Positions 40,214 through 49,629 are shown, counted from the stretch's first letter. The stretch is 64,000 nt of DNA from Comamonas endophytica (GCF_023634805.2 NZ_CP106881.1:62001-126000); one strand, 5' to 3'. Translations and numbers: made by a program. Notes: generated from the letters alone by a model not told the origin.

Positions 40214-41629
40214 TCAACGCGGCCGCGCCTGCGGATGCAGGTCGATTCCCGGAGGATGGGGATTGGTGTCCTTCATGTCTTCGGGCAGCAGGTTGCCGTC
40301 GGCCAGCGCGGCGTCTGCCGCGGCGGTCCGTGGATGGCGTTCGGGATACAGATGGCGCTGCGCCACCCTGGCATCGAAGGTGCCAGCCCAGCGGGCGACC
40401 ACCACCACCGCCACGCTGTTGCCGATGGTGTTGCAGGTCGCAATGGCCATCGACAGGAAACGGTAGACGCCAAAGATCACCGCCAGTCCCTCGGTGGGAA
40501 GCATGCCGGTAGCGGTCACGGTCGCGGTGAACGCCACGAAGGCTCCGCCCGACACCGTTGCCGCGCCCTTGGAGGTCAGCAGCATCACCAGCAGGATGCC
40601 GATCTGCTGCTCGACGCCCAGCGGCACGCCATAGGCATTCGAGAGGAACACCACACCCATCGCCATGAACAGCGAAGTGCCGTCGAGGTTGAAGGCATAG
40701 CCCGTGGGCAGCACCAGACCCACCGTCTGCTTGGCGCAGCCCAGGCGCTCGAGCTTGATCAGCAGCCACGGCAGTGCGCTTTCGGAGGACGCCGTGCCCA
40801 GCACGATCAGCAGTTCGTCCTTGATGTAGCGCAGCAGCCGCCACAGGCTCAAGCCCGCCAGTCGGGTGATCGCGCCAAGCACCAGCGCAATGAAGAGCAG
40901 CACCACGGCATAGAAGCCCAGCACCAGCTGCGCCAGCGCGATCAGCACCGCCGGACCATTGCTGCCCACCGAATAGGCGACGGCGCCGAAGGTGCCGATG
41001 GGTGCGAGCTTCATCACCAGGTTGATGAACGCGAACAGCACTTCGCAGACCGAATCGAGGCCGGCGCTGATCCTTTGGCGCCGCTCCTCGGGGATGGCCA
41101 GGATGCCGATGCCGGCCATCACCGCCAGCACCACCACCTGCAGCAGCTCGCCCTTGGCGAACGCACCCACGAAATTGTCTGGAACGATATGCGCGATGAA
41201 CTCGGGCAAGCCCCGCGGCGCCATGCCCTTGGCGAGCGGCGCGGCAGTGCCGGAGACCTCTCGTGCCATCCCCTCGCCGATGCCCAGCAGGTTCCCGGCC
41301 ACCAGTCCGAGCACCAGCGCCAGGGTCGAGACAAGCTCGAAGTAGAGGATCGCGCGCCAGCCGACCCGCCCGGCGCTTCGCACGTCTCCCGCCGAGGCAA
41401 TGCCATGCACGATGGTGAGAAACACCAGCGGTGCGATACCGGCCTTGATCAGCGACAGGAACATGTCGCCCAGCAGCTTGAGCTGCGCGGCGAATCTGGG
41501 GAACGCAAGCCCGACCACGATGCCCAGCACCAGCGCGATCAGCACCTGGGTGCCGAGCCGGCGGTACCAGGGGAGCCCGACAACCGCTGCAGGGACGCCC
41601 GCGTCCACAGTGAGCGCCGGGCCCGTCAT
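40214..41629 (-). CDS. Dicarboxylate/amino acid:cation symporter (DctA/GltP type)
   Basis: Inner-membrane carrier of the DAACS family, 471 aa. It shows the serine-rich hairpin GTASSESALPWLL, the family stretch VLPTGYAFNLDGTSLFM and TVSGGAFVAFTATVTATGMLP. The ATG at 41629 is preceded by GGAG at 6 nt. The frame is open further upstream but reads as Arg/Pro-rich noise. The substrate is a C4-dicarboxylate, glutamate or aspartate. Confidence 0.9.
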   Translation of the reverse strand: MTGPALTVDAGVPAAVVGLPWYRRLGTQVLIALVLGIVVGLAFPRFAAQLKLLGDMFLSLIKAGIAPLVFLTIVHGIASAGDVRSAGRVGWRAILYFELVSTLALVLGLVAGNLLGIGEGMAREVSGTAAPLAKGMAPRGLPEFIAHIVPDNFVGAFAKGELLQVVVLAVMAGIGILAIPEERRQRISAGLDSVCEVLFAFINLVMKLAPIGTFGAVAYSVGSNGPAVLIALAQLVLGFYAVVLLFIALVLGAITRLAGLSLWRLLRYIKDELLIVLGTASSESALPWLLIKLERLGCAKQTVGLVLPTGYAFNLDGTSLFMAMGVVFLSNAYGVPLGVEQQIGILLVMLLTSKGAATVSGGAFVAFTATVTATGMLPTEGLAVIFGVYRFLSMAIATCNTIGNSVAVVVVARWAGTFDARVAQRHLYPERHPRTAAADAALADGNLLPEDMKDTNPHPPGIDLHPQARPR

Positions 41630-42007
41630 GGCGTCTCCATGGAACGCCGCGGGCGCAGTGCGGTGGCCGGAGCACCTGGGTGCGGCAGGCGATGGACAAG
41701 GTCGCAGCCGGAGCAGTGTCCCGCCGCGCAAGATATGACAGCCGACATGTGAACCCCCTCTCAGTGGATGAGGACAAACCTTAATACGCTCGAAGTGGCG
41801 CTCCATGCCGGGATCTATCCCCTGGCCTTGCCCACTGCGGCGCGACGGAATGCCCCCCCTGAAGATGCGGCGCTGGCGCGCGGAACCTCGCAGGAATTTC
41901 ACCCAATGCCTTTTCGGTTGGCTATATTCAGGGAACCGAGCGGAACCAATCCCTAAAAACGCTTATCCGTCTCTTTTTCACCTGGATGTCCCAAGGAGAG
42001 ATTGCCG
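41630..42007. other. Non-coding region between divergent symporter and sugar dehydrogenase
   Basis: 378 bp between divergent starts. A TATATT box (41923-41928) and the ribosome site AAGGAG (41994-41999) precede the dehydrogenase. No clear -35, operator or small gene is seen. Confidence 0.35.
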
Positions 42008-43210
42008 ATGCGCCCTGTACCCGCCCTGCCCCTTGCCGTCTGCGCTGCCCTGCTGGCGCTGAGCGCCCAATCCCAGCCATTGGCCGCCCCGGCAATGGCC
42101 GCCACCCCCGCTGCCGCCGACGCGCCGCGCCTCGAAGCCCGTGCCGTGGCCGACGGGCTGGAGCATCCCTGGGCGCTGGCCTTCCTGCCCGGCGGCCGCT
42201 ATCTGGTCACGGAAAAACCGGGGCGCATGCGCGTGATCGAGGCCGACGGCCGGGTGCAGGCACCGCTGTCTGGGCTGCCGGCCATCGCCGCCGGGGGCCA
42301 GGGAGGCTTGCTCGACGTGCAGCTCGACAGCGACTTCGAACGCAACCGCACCCTGTACTTCTGCTTTTCCGAGCCCGGGCCCGGGGGCGACAGGTCGGTC
42401 AACAGCACGGCACTGGCCCGCGCGCGGCTGTCGGACGACGCCACGCGGCTGACCGACGTGAAGGTGATCTTCTCGCAGCAGCCCAAATACGCCAGCCGGC
42501 TGCATTTCGGCTGCCGCATCGCCGAGCGCGTGGTGGACGGCAAACCCGACGGCACTTTGTTCCTGGCGCTGGGCGAGCGCTCCACCGCCAAGGAGGAGGC
42601 GCAGAACCTGAAGAGCCATTTCGGCAAGGTGGTGCGCGTGGGCAAGGACGGCAGCGTGCCGGCCGACAATCCCTTCAGGCAGCGCGCCGATGCGCTGCCG
42701 GAGATCTGGAGCTGGGGCCACCGCAACCCGCAGGGCGCGGCAATCGGCCCCGACGGCCAGCTCTGGGTGCACGAGCATGGCGCGCAGGGCGGCGACGAGG
42801 TCAATCGGCCTGTGGCCGGGCGCAATTACGGCTGGCCCGTCATCACCCATGGCGTGAACTACGGCGGCGGCAGGATCGGCGACGGCATCACGGCCAAGGA
42901 CGGCATGGAGCAGCCGCTGCTGCACTGGACGCCTTCCATTGCGCCTTCGGGCCTGGCCTTCATCACCAGCGACCGCTATGGCGCGGCATGGAAGGGCCAG
43001 ATGGTGGTGGGCGCGCTCAAGACCCGCATGCTGGAACGCCTGGCGGTGCAGGATGGCCGCATCACCGCGCGCCATCTGCTGCTGCCCGAGCTCGGACAGC
43101 GCGTGCGCGACGTCCGCGAAGGCCCTGACGGCTGGCTGTACCTGCTGACCGATGACAGCAAAGGCCAGTTGATGCGCATCCAGCCTGCAGCCGCCGCTAA
43201 GGCACGCTGA
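42008..43210 (+). CDS. PQQ-dependent sugar dehydrogenase (soluble aldose type), exported
   Basis: Predicted periplasmic beta-propeller quinoprotein, 400 aa. A Sec signal peptide (about residues 1-32, PALPLAVCAALLALSAQSQ ... AMA) is followed by the GSDH/YliI-type domain. It has GLEHPWALAFLPGGRYLVTE, the repeated blade sequences, WSWGHRNPQGAAIGPDGQLW and HEHGAQGGDEVN, which hold the conserved PQQ-contact His and Arg positions. Its 3' end overlaps that of the convergent PhnD-like gene by 14 nt. Confidence 0.88.
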   Translation: MRPVPALPLAVCAALLALSAQSQPLAAPAMAATPAAADAPRLEARAVADGLEHPWALAFLPGGRYLVTEKPGRMRVIEADGRVQAPLSGLPAIAAGGQGGLLDVQLDSDFERNRTLYFCFSEPGPGGDRSVNSTALARARLSDDATRLTDVKVIFSQQPKYASRLHFGCRIAERVVDGKPDGTLFLALGERSTAKEEAQNLKSHFGKVVRVGKDGSVPADNPFRQRADALPEIWSWGHRNPQGAAIGPDGQLWVHEHGAQGGDEVNRPVAGRNYGWPVITHGVNYGGGRIGDGITAKDGMEQPLLHWTPSIAPSGLAFITSDRYGAAWKGQMVVGALKTRMLERLAVQDGRITARHLLLPELGQRVRDVREGPDGWLYLLTDDSKGQLMRIQPAAAAKAR

Positions 43211-44120
43211 GCCCCAGCATGCGCTCCACCTCGGCGTAGTCGCCTTCATCGACGGCAACCACGCCCTGCTTGCCCAGTTTTTGCAGCGCCGGGCGCAGCA
43301 GCGCCTGCTGCTGCACGAACACCTGGAGCAGCTGTGCCTGCAGCGCCGGGCAGAGCCTCTTGCGCATGACGAAGGCATCGGTGGGCAGCGGCGCCGAGGT
43401 CCACAGCGTGCGCAGCTCCTCGGGTGCCACTAGCTTCCGCTCGTGGGCCAGCGTCAGCCGCTCGCTGGAGATGAAGGCCGCGTCCACCAACCCGTCGCGC
43501 ACGGCGGCGAGCGCGCGGTCGTGCGAGCCTGCATAGGACACGCGCGCGAAATATTCCTCCAGCTCCATTCCGGTGTGCGCCCGCACCAGCTGCCGCGGCA
43601 GCAGCGCGCCCGAGGTGCTGGCCGGATCGACCAGGCCCAGGGTCGCGCCGCGCAGGTCCTGCCAGCGGCGCCAGCGCGCACCCCGGCGCACGACCAGCAG
43701 CGCCTGGTAGCGGCTCAACGTGCCGGGGGTGTTCACCAGCGCGGCAAAGGGCAGCGCCACCGCGCCGGTGCGCTGCATTTGCACATAGGTGGCCGGCCCG
43801 AGCTCGGCCACGTCGATGCGCCCGGCCTGCAGGCCCTGCACGACCGCCGAATAGGACGCGGCAGGCACCACCTCGACGGGTAGCGCCAGCGCACCGGCCA
43901 GCGCCCGCGCCAGCATCCGGTAGGCTTCGAGCTGGACATCGTCGCTGGTCTTGGGAATGACCGCCAGCCGCAGCCGCGCCGGCGGCTCGCATGGCGCGGG
44001 CCCGGGGTGGGCATGCGCCGCGCTGGTGGCCACCGTGCCGCCCGCCGCGCACAGGCCCAGCGCCAGCAGCTTTGCCAGCGCCTGCCGCCGGTCCCGGGCG
44101 ATGTCTGCGTGGGGTTTCAT
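43197..44120 (-). CDS. PhnD-like periplasmic phosphate/phosphonate-binding protein (orphan)
   Basis: Periplasmic binding protein of about 307 aa. The start at 44120 gives a signal peptide with an Arg pair (IARDRRQALAKLLALGLCA, possibly Tat) ending near AHAHP. The PhnD pattern follows: GLQAGRIDVAELGPATYVQM, STSGALLPRQLV, SYAGSHDRALAAVRDGLVDAAFIS. No ABC permease or ATPase is nearby. Instead it lies 13 bp after a membrane GGDEF-EAL gene on the same strand, so it is more likely a sensory ligand binder for that protein than a transport component (inference). Confidence 0.85.
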   Translation of the reverse strand: MKPHADIARDRRQALAKLLALGLCAAGGTVATSAAHAHPGPAPCEPPARLRLAVIPKTSDDVQLEAYRMLARALAGALALPVEVVPAASYSAVVQGLQAGRIDVAELGPATYVQMQRTGAVALPFAALVNTPGTLSRYQALLVVRRGARWRRWQDLRGATLGLVDPASTSGALLPRQLVRAHTGMELEEYFARVSYAGSHDRALAAVRDGLVDAAFISSERLTLAHERKLVAPEELRTLWTSAPLPTDAFVMRKRLCPALQAQLLQVFVQQQALLRPALQKLGKQGVVAVDEGDYAEVERMLGLSVP

Positions 44121-44133
44121 GGGCAAGGCAGCT

Positions 44134-46491
44134 TCATGCGGGATGGAGATAGGCGGCGCGCAGCATCTCCTCGGCCGCGTGGGCGCCCACGGGGCGGCTC
44201 AGGAAGTAGCCCTGGGCCTCGTCGCAGCCGGCGGTCTTGAGGTACACCAGCTGGTCCATCAGCTCCACGCCCTCGGCCACCACGCGCATCTTGAGGTTGT
44301 GCGCCAGCGTGATGACCGAGGTCACGATCACGCCCGCCTCGCTGCTGCTGCGGATGTCGTTGACGAAGGACCGGTCGAGCTTGAGGGTGTCGATGGGCAG
44401 GTCCTTGATCTGGCTCAGGCTGGAAAAGCCGGTGCCGAAATCGTCCAGCCCGATGGACACGCCCATGTCCCGCACCTGCTCGAGCACGCTCAGCGCCAGC
44501 GCGCGCGGCTCGATCAGGCAGCTTTCGGTGATCTCCATCATCAGGTCCGAAGGCGCGATGCCGTGGTCGGCGATATGCGCGGCCAGGCGCTCGGCAAACG
44601 CGCCGTCGCGCAGTTGCACCGGGGAGACATTGAAGGCGATGGGGACGGTGTCGAGGCCCAGCGCGCGCCAGGCGGCCACCTGCCGGCAGCAGGCCTTCAG
44701 CACCCAGTCGCCCAGCGCACGGATGGCACCCGTGGCCTCGGCCGAGGCGATGAATTCGCCCGGGTGGATCAGCCCGTATTCGGGGTGCTGCCAGCGCACC
44801 AGCGCCTCGAAGCCCATGATGCGGCAATCGTTGAGGCGTACCTTGGGCTGGAAGTGCAGCACCAGCTGCTGCTCGGCAACGGCGCGCGGCAGCTCGCGCT
44901 CGAGCGCGTACCCGCGCGCGCTGTCGGCGCTGGCCGTGGCATCGTAGTAGCTGAAGCGACCGCGCCCGGCGCGTTTGCTGGCATACATCGCGGCATCGGC
45001 GTTGCGGCACAGCAGCGTCACGTCATGGCCGTCGCGCGGGAAGAAGGCCACACCCATGCTGGGCGTGACCTGCAGCGTGTGGCCCTCGAGTCCCTCGTAG
45101 GGCTGGCTCAGGGACTCGATGAGCTTGGCGGCCAGCGCGTCCATGTCGGCCATGGCATCCATGCCGGTCACCAGCACGGCGAATTCATCGCCCCCCATCC
45201 GGGCAATGATGTCCGAGCGGCGCAGCAGCTGGCGCAGCCGCCCGGCCACCGCCTGCAGCAGCAGGTCGCCCACATGGTGGCCCAGGCTGTCGTTGATGGC
45301 CTTGAAGCGGTCCAGATCCAGATACATCAGCGCATAGAACTTGCGGCTGCGCCGGGCCAGCGCCAGATGGCTCGCGACCAGCTCGTTGAACATGCGGCGG
45401 TTGTGCAGTCCCGTGAGATGGTCATTGGCCGCCAGCTCCAGCGCCTTGGTCTTCTCCCGCTCGAGCTGGTCGATGAGCGCATGCTTGTCGCGGTTGGCGA
45501 CGCTCAGCGCCACGAACAGCCCCTCCTGGTGGCGCAGCACGCGCAGCATGCCGCCCACGGCCAGCAGCATGCATACGCTGAGCACGCCGAGCAGGGTCCA
45601 GACCTTGCGGCTGCCCTCGCGGTGCGGTCCGTCCACCCATTCCTGGCCGCGGCTGGCGACCACGATGAAGGGCGACTGCGCGCTGCGCCGCCAGCTGAAC
45701 TGGCTGGGCGCGGCGCCGGGCTGCAGCGCCGCGACGGCCGCGCCGCGGCTGCCCTCCATCAGCGTTACCGGCGCCGCCTGGCTGCGCGAGAACGGCAGCG
45801 TCAAGCCCTGCGCACCCAGCTCGGCCAGCGGCCCGCCCTGCGTGTCGAACAGGTGGATCGCGCTGCCCGCGCCCATCTCCACGTCGCGGTAGAGGTTCAG
45901 GAAATAGCCCAGGTCCAGCATCAGCAGCAGGTAGCCGCCCGCTGCGGACGTGGCGCCGGACTCGGTGGGCCGCAGCGCATAGGCCAGAGGGATCTGCCAC
46001 AGATCCGGGCTGCCCGGGGCGCTGGCCTGCGCCGCCGGCAGCAGCCGCGCGGCCTGCCCGGCAACCGGCGCCCGCAGCGCCTGGCGCAAGGCCGCCACCA
46101 GCGGCGCCAGCTCGCCGCGCGCCAGCGCATAGGAGGAATCCATGGGCGCCAGCGAAGCATCGAGCAGCAGGTAGCGCGCGAAGCTCTGCTCGGCCACCAG
46201 CATCGTCGAGAGCCGCCGGTGCACCTCGGCGGCGGTCTGCTGGCCGCGCGCGTGGCTGGCCAGCGTATCGCCAGCGGCCAGCGCCATCAACTGGCCCTTG
46301 TTGACCACTTGGGCAAGATTTTCCGCCACCACGGCCGCCAGGCTCGCCTGCTGCTGGCGGGTGCTGATCTCCAGTTGCGCGCGCTCGGCCGCCACGCTTT
46401 GCCAGGCCAGCCACCAGACCAGCCCGAGCACCAGCAGCGCCGCGCCGACGCAGGCCAGGCGCATGCCTCTCCAGCCCATGCGCAAAGGCAT
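44134..46491 (-). CDS. Membrane-bound GGDEF-EAL protein (cyclic di-GMP turnover)
   Basis: Protein of about 785 aa. TM helix 1 spans residues 11-31, a periplasmic sensor domain of about 265 residues follows, then TM helix 2 (297-318), GGDEF domain and EAL domain. The GGDEF active site is intact (RMGGDEF, 433-437), with an inhibitory-site RxxD (RRSD, 424-427). The EAL motif is intact (GFEALVRW, EAL 562-564), with DDFGTGFSSL present. Either activity, or both, could be real. The reading frame is open to a TTG at 46602; I take the ATG at 46491, directly before helix 1. It forms an apparent operon with the PhnD-like gene. Confidence 0.9.
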   Translation of the reverse strand: MPLRMGWRGMRLACVGAALLVLGLVWWLAWQSVAAERAQLEISTRQQQASLAAVVAENLAQVVNKGQLMALAAGDTLASHARGQQTAAEVHRRLSTMLVAEQSFARYLLLDASLAPMDSSYALARGELAPLVAALRQALRAPVAGQAARLLPAAQASAPGSPDLWQIPLAYALRPTESGATSAAGGYLLLMLDLGYFLNLYRDVEMGAGSAIHLFDTQGGPLAELGAQGLTLPFSRSQAAPVTLMEGSRGAAVAALQPGAAPSQFSWRRSAQSPFIVVASRGQEWVDGPHREGSRKVWTLLGVLSVCMLLAVGGMLRVLRHQEGLFVALSVANRDKHALIDQLEREKTKALELAANDHLTGLHNRRMFNELVASHLALARRSRKFYALMYLDLDRFKAINDSLGHHVGDLLLQAVAGRLRQLLRRSDIIARMGGDEFAVLVTGMDAMADMDALAAKLIESLSQPYEGLEGHTLQVTPSMGVAFFPRDGHDVTLLCRNADAAMYASKRAGRGRFSYYDATASADSARGYALERELPRAVAEQQLVLHFQPKVRLNDCRIMGFEALVRWQHPEYGLIHPGEFIASAEATGAIRALGDWVLKACCRQVAAWRALGLDTVPIAFNVSPVQLRDGAFAERLAAHIADHGIAPSDLMMEITESCLIEPRALALSVLEQVRDMGVSIGLDDFGTGFSSLSQIKDLPIDTLKLDRSFVNDIRSSSEAGVIVTSVITLAHNLKMRVVAEGVELMDQLVYLKTAGCDEAQGYFLSRPVGAHAAEEMLRAAYLHPA

Positions 46492-46647
46492 GGTGGACAC
46501 CGGCCGGCGAAACAGCAGCAGGTAGCACAGGCGACGGGCGTACAGGGAAGTCACAAAGCGGGGCGCGGGGCAGGCAGGGGCTCCATGATGCAAAGCCAGC
46601 AAGTCGGTTTCGTGACAGTTGCCTGCATTGCAGGGGCAGACGCCGTT

Positions 46648-46661
46648 TATGACATGTCATA
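46648..46661. promoter_or_regulatory. Perfect 14-bp palindrome TATGACATGTCATA
   Basis: It lies in the 241-bp region between the divergent GGDEF-EAL gene and the SpmA-SpmB-like gene, 71 bp before the latter's ATG. The form fits a dimeric repressor site. I cannot name the regulator. Confidence 0.45.
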
Positions 46662-46732
46662 CATGCTGCAAGCCGCCGTCAGCCATGACAATAGCGCCCA
46701 GGCAGCGCTGGTCTGCCCTTCAGGAGATTTCC

Positions 46733-47968
46733 ATGCTCAATGCCCTGTGGCTGGGCTTTTTCATCATTGCCGCGGTGGCGGCGTTGGCCCAGTGGCTGGT
46801 GGGCGGGCAGGCGCAGGTGTTCGCCGCCATGGTCCAGGCGCTGTTCGCCATGGCCAAGCTGTCCGTCGAGGTCATGGTGCTGCTGTTCGGCACGCTGACG
46901 CTCTGGCTGGGCTTTCTGCGCATCGCCGAAAAGGCCGGTGTCGTGCAGTGGCTGGCCTGGGCGCTGGGCCCGCTGTTCGCGCGGCTGATGCCGGAGGTGC
47001 CGCGCGGCCACCCGGCGCTCGGCCTGATCACGCTGAACTTCGCGGCCAATGCGCTGGGGCTCGACAACGCGGCCACGCCAATGGGATTGAAGGCCATGCG
47101 CGAGCTGCAGACGCTGAACCCGCGCCCCGACACCGCGACCAATGCGCAGATCCTGTTCCTGGTGCTCAACGCCTCCTCGCTGACGCTGCTGCCCGTCACG
47201 ATCTTCATGTACCGCATGCAGCAGGGCGCGCCCGACCCGACGCTGGTGTTCCTGCCGATCCTGCTGGCGACCTCGGCCTCGACGCTGGTGGCGCTGCTGG
47301 CCGTGGGGCTGGTGCAGCGCCTCCGACTCTGGCACCCCGTCGTGCTGGCCTACCTGCTGCCGGTGGCGCTGCTGCTCGGCGGCTTCATGGCGCTGTTGAC
47401 CACGCTCAGCGCCGCGGCGCTGGCCACGCTGTCCTCGCTGCTGGGCAACCTGACGCTGTTCGGCTTGATCCTGCTGTTCGTCTGCCTGGGCGCCTGGCGC
47501 CGGGTGCCGGTCTATGACAGCTTCATCGAAGGCGCCAAGGAAGGCTTCGACGTGGCGCGCGGGCTGCTGCCCTATCTGGTGGCCATGCTCTGCGCGGTGG
47601 GTGTGTTCCGCGCCTCGGGCGCACTGGACTATGCGCTGTCGGGAATCCGCTGGCTGGTCGATGCCGGCGGCTGGGACGCGCGCTTCGTCGATGCGCTGCC
47701 CACCGCGCTGGTCAAGCCCTTCTCCGGCAGCGCCGCGCGCGCCATGCTGATCGAGACCATGCAGAGCCAGGGCGTGGACAGCTTCGCGGCCCTGGCCGCA
47801 GCCACCATCCAGGGCAGCACCGAGACCACCTTCTATGTGCTGGCGGTGTACTTCGGCGCGGTGGGCATCCAGCGCGCGCGGCATGCGGTGGGGTGCGCGC
47901 TGCTGGCGGAGCTAGCGGGGGTGGTGGCGGCGATTGCGGTTTGTTATCGGTTCTTTGGAGGGATGTGA
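46733..47968 (+). CDS. SpmA-SpmB-like fused membrane protein (nucleoside recognition/Gate domains)
   Basis: Membrane protein of 411 aa with two Gate (nucleoside recognition) domains. The first has LWLGFLRIAEKAGVVQWLA and ITLNFAANALGLDNAATPMGLKAM, as in SpmA. The second has YDSFIEGAKEGFDVARGLLPYLVAM and GSTETTFYVLAVYFGAVG, as in SpmB. In spore formers these are separate proteins; in this non-spore-forming lineage they are joined. AGGAG lies 7 nt before the ATG. The transported substrate is unknown. Confidence 0.88.
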   Translation: MLNALWLGFFIIAAVAALAQWLVGGQAQVFAAMVQALFAMAKLSVEVMVLLFGTLTLWLGFLRIAEKAGVVQWLAWALGPLFARLMPEVPRGHPALGLITLNFAANALGLDNAATPMGLKAMRELQTLNPRPDTATNAQILFLVLNASSLTLLPVTIFMYRMQQGAPDPTLVFLPILLATSASTLVALLAVGLVQRLRLWHPVVLAYLLPVALLLGGFMALLTTLSAAALATLSSLLGNLTLFGLILLFVCLGAWRRVPVYDSFIEGAKEGFDVARGLLPYLVAMLCAVGVFRASGALDYALSGIRWLVDAGGWDARFVDALPTALVKPFSGSAARAMLIETMQSQGVDSFAALAAATIQGSTETTFYVLAVYFGAVGIQRARHAVGCALLAELAGVVAAIAVCYRFFGGM

Positions 47969-48040
47969 GTTGCGAAGGCAAGGCCTTTGGCAGTGCCGGC
48001 ATAAGGCAATGGGCCTTGCTCCTGAGGACAGGACATCCCT

Positions 48041-48113
48041 CCTTCGACAGGCTCAGGACGAACGGTTGCGGAATGCACGGCTGTTCATCCGTTCGCCCTG
48101 AGCCTGTCGAAGG
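48041..48113. repeat. Inverted repeat element (copy 2), between converging SpmAB-like gene and sbcB
   Basis: Two 25-nt arms, 48041-48065 (starting CCTTCGACAGGCTCAGGA) and 48089-48113 (ending GAGCCTGTCGAAGG), pair with one mismatch around a 23-nt spacer. This is the cleanest copy of the element. It can form a very stable hairpin in RNA from either strand and sits exactly where two genes converge. Confidence 0.9.
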
Positions 48114-48150
48114 GTGAACGGCATTCCCTCAAAAACCGCCAACCCTTCCC

Positions 48151-49593
48151 TCACGCATCCGGCACGATCGACTCCGCATAGTCATAAAGCGCCCCCAATA
48201 TCTCCTCCCCGCGCTCGTCCACCGATTCCGACAGCTCGTCGATCTGCGCGAACATGCGCTCGGCCGTGCGCGCCCCGCCCTTGCCGTCGAGCAGGCAGGC
48301 GGCGCAGTGCTCGACCCAGCGCTGCTGCTCCTCGGGCGAAAGGGTGTCGGCGAAGTTGCGCGCGCGGTAGCGGAAAACCAATTCGCCCAGCCGCGCATCG
48401 TCGAAGCCGGTGCGGTCCATCGCCAGCTCCAGCGGGGTAAGCGAGCGCAGGTGGTCGAGACGGCGCCGGTCCTCGTTGCCGACGAAGCCGCCATAGAGGT
48501 CCTGGTCCACATCGACCGGGCCCGGCGGCGGACGCTGGAACACCTGTTTCCACAGCGCGCTCATGTCGGGCAGGTCGCGCGCGATCGCGGCATAGTGCAG
48601 CGAGCGCTCCATGTCGATGCCCCACTGCTGGGCCATCGCCGGGCTCAGCGTCTTCAGGCTGCTCACGACCATCGGCGACTTGTTGACGTGGATGCTCTTG
48701 ATCGGCAGCCGCGCCACGCCCTCGGGCAGCTCGGCCGTGCGCGTGAACAGGCGCAGGCGCAGTTCCTCCACGCCCAGCTGCGCCAGCTCCGACGGGTCTT
48801 CGGACAGATCCCAGGCCAGTATCTCGTTCTTGTTCGCCGGATGGGTCGCCAGGGGCCACATCACGCCGATGCAGCCGCGCGCCGCGCCGAACATGCCCGA
48901 GACATGCAGGAAAGGCCGCGCATCGGCGGCCACGGCGGGCAGCCCCAGCTCGTGCAGCACGCGGTCCTTCTTGTGCAGGCCAAAGGCAAAGTCGAACAGC
49001 CGCGGCTGCAGCTTGCGGACAAGCCTGGCCAGCGCGATGGTCGCGCGCACGTCGCTCAGCGCGTCATGCGCCTGCTCGTGCGCGAGCCCGTTGGCGCGCG
49101 CCAGGTCCTCGAGCTTGAAGCTCACGGAGCCATCTTCCTTGCGCGGCCAGACCATGCCGTCCGGGCGCAGCGCATAGACCATGCGCACGACATCCAGCAG
49201 GTCCCAGCGGCCGCAGCCGTTCTGCCATTCGCGACCATAGGGATCGATCAGGTTGCGCCAGAACATGAAGCGCGTGATCTCGTCGTCGAAGCGGATGGTG
49301 TTGTAGCCCACGCCGACGGTGCCGGGGCTGGCGAACTCCTCCTCGATGCGCGCCGCGAAGGCATGCTCGGGCACGCCCTGCGCCGCGCACTGCTGCGGCG
49401 TGATGCCGGTGATCAGGCAGGACTGCGGATCGGGCAGGTAGTCGCCCGCGGGCTGGCAGTACAGCACCAGCGGCTCGCCGATCTCGTTGAGCTCCATGTC
49501 CGTGCGGATGCCGGCGAACTGCGCCGGGCGGTCATAGCGCGGCTGGGCTCCGAAGGTTTCGTAGTCATGCCAGAAGAAGGTGGTTTCAGCCAT
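48151..49593 (-). CDS. sbcB: Exodeoxyribonuclease I
   Basis: Processive 3'-5' single-strand DNA exonuclease, 480 aa (E. coli 475). The DEDDh active site is seen as TFFWHDYETFGAQP (Asp and Glu), YNTIRFDDEITRFMF and HDALSDVRATIAL. The SH3-like and C-terminal domains follow (SIHVNKSPMVVSSLKTL). It works in recombination and mismatch repair. It ends at the repeat element side of the SpmAB-like gene. Confidence 0.95.
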   Translation of the reverse strand: MAETTFFWHDYETFGAQPRYDRPAQFAGIRTDMELNEIGEPLVLYCQPAGDYLPDPQSCLITGITPQQCAAQGVPEHAFAARIEEEFASPGTVGVGYNTIRFDDEITRFMFWRNLIDPYGREWQNGCGRWDLLDVVRMVYALRPDGMVWPRKEDGSVSFKLEDLARANGLAHEQAHDALSDVRATIALARLVRKLQPRLFDFAFGLHKKDRVLHELGLPAVAADARPFLHVSGMFGAARGCIGVMWPLATHPANKNEILAWDLSEDPSELAQLGVEELRLRLFTRTAELPEGVARLPIKSIHVNKSPMVVSSLKTLSPAMAQQWGIDMERSLHYAAIARDLPDMSALWKQVFQRPPPGPVDVDQDLYGGFVGNEDRRRLDHLRSLTPLELAMDRTGFDDARLGELVFRYRARNFADTLSPEEQQRWVEHCAACLLDGKGGARTAERMFAQIDELSESVDERGEEILGALYDYAESIVPDA

Positions 49594-49629
49594 GGGGGAA
49601 GTATGCCCGTGAATTGTCCACGCAGCCCA

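Noticed and set aside
43197..43210. 14-nt 3' overlap of the sugar dehydrogenase and PhnD-like genes as a regulatory antisense device
   Set aside because: Short convergent overlaps are common in compact genomes, and nothing in the sequence points to regulation.
43951..47517. Plus-strand open frame of nearly 1190 codons across the GGDEF-EAL gene and the SpmAB-like gene
   Set aside because: It reads through two real genes in the wrong frame or strand, and its composition is that of shadow frames.
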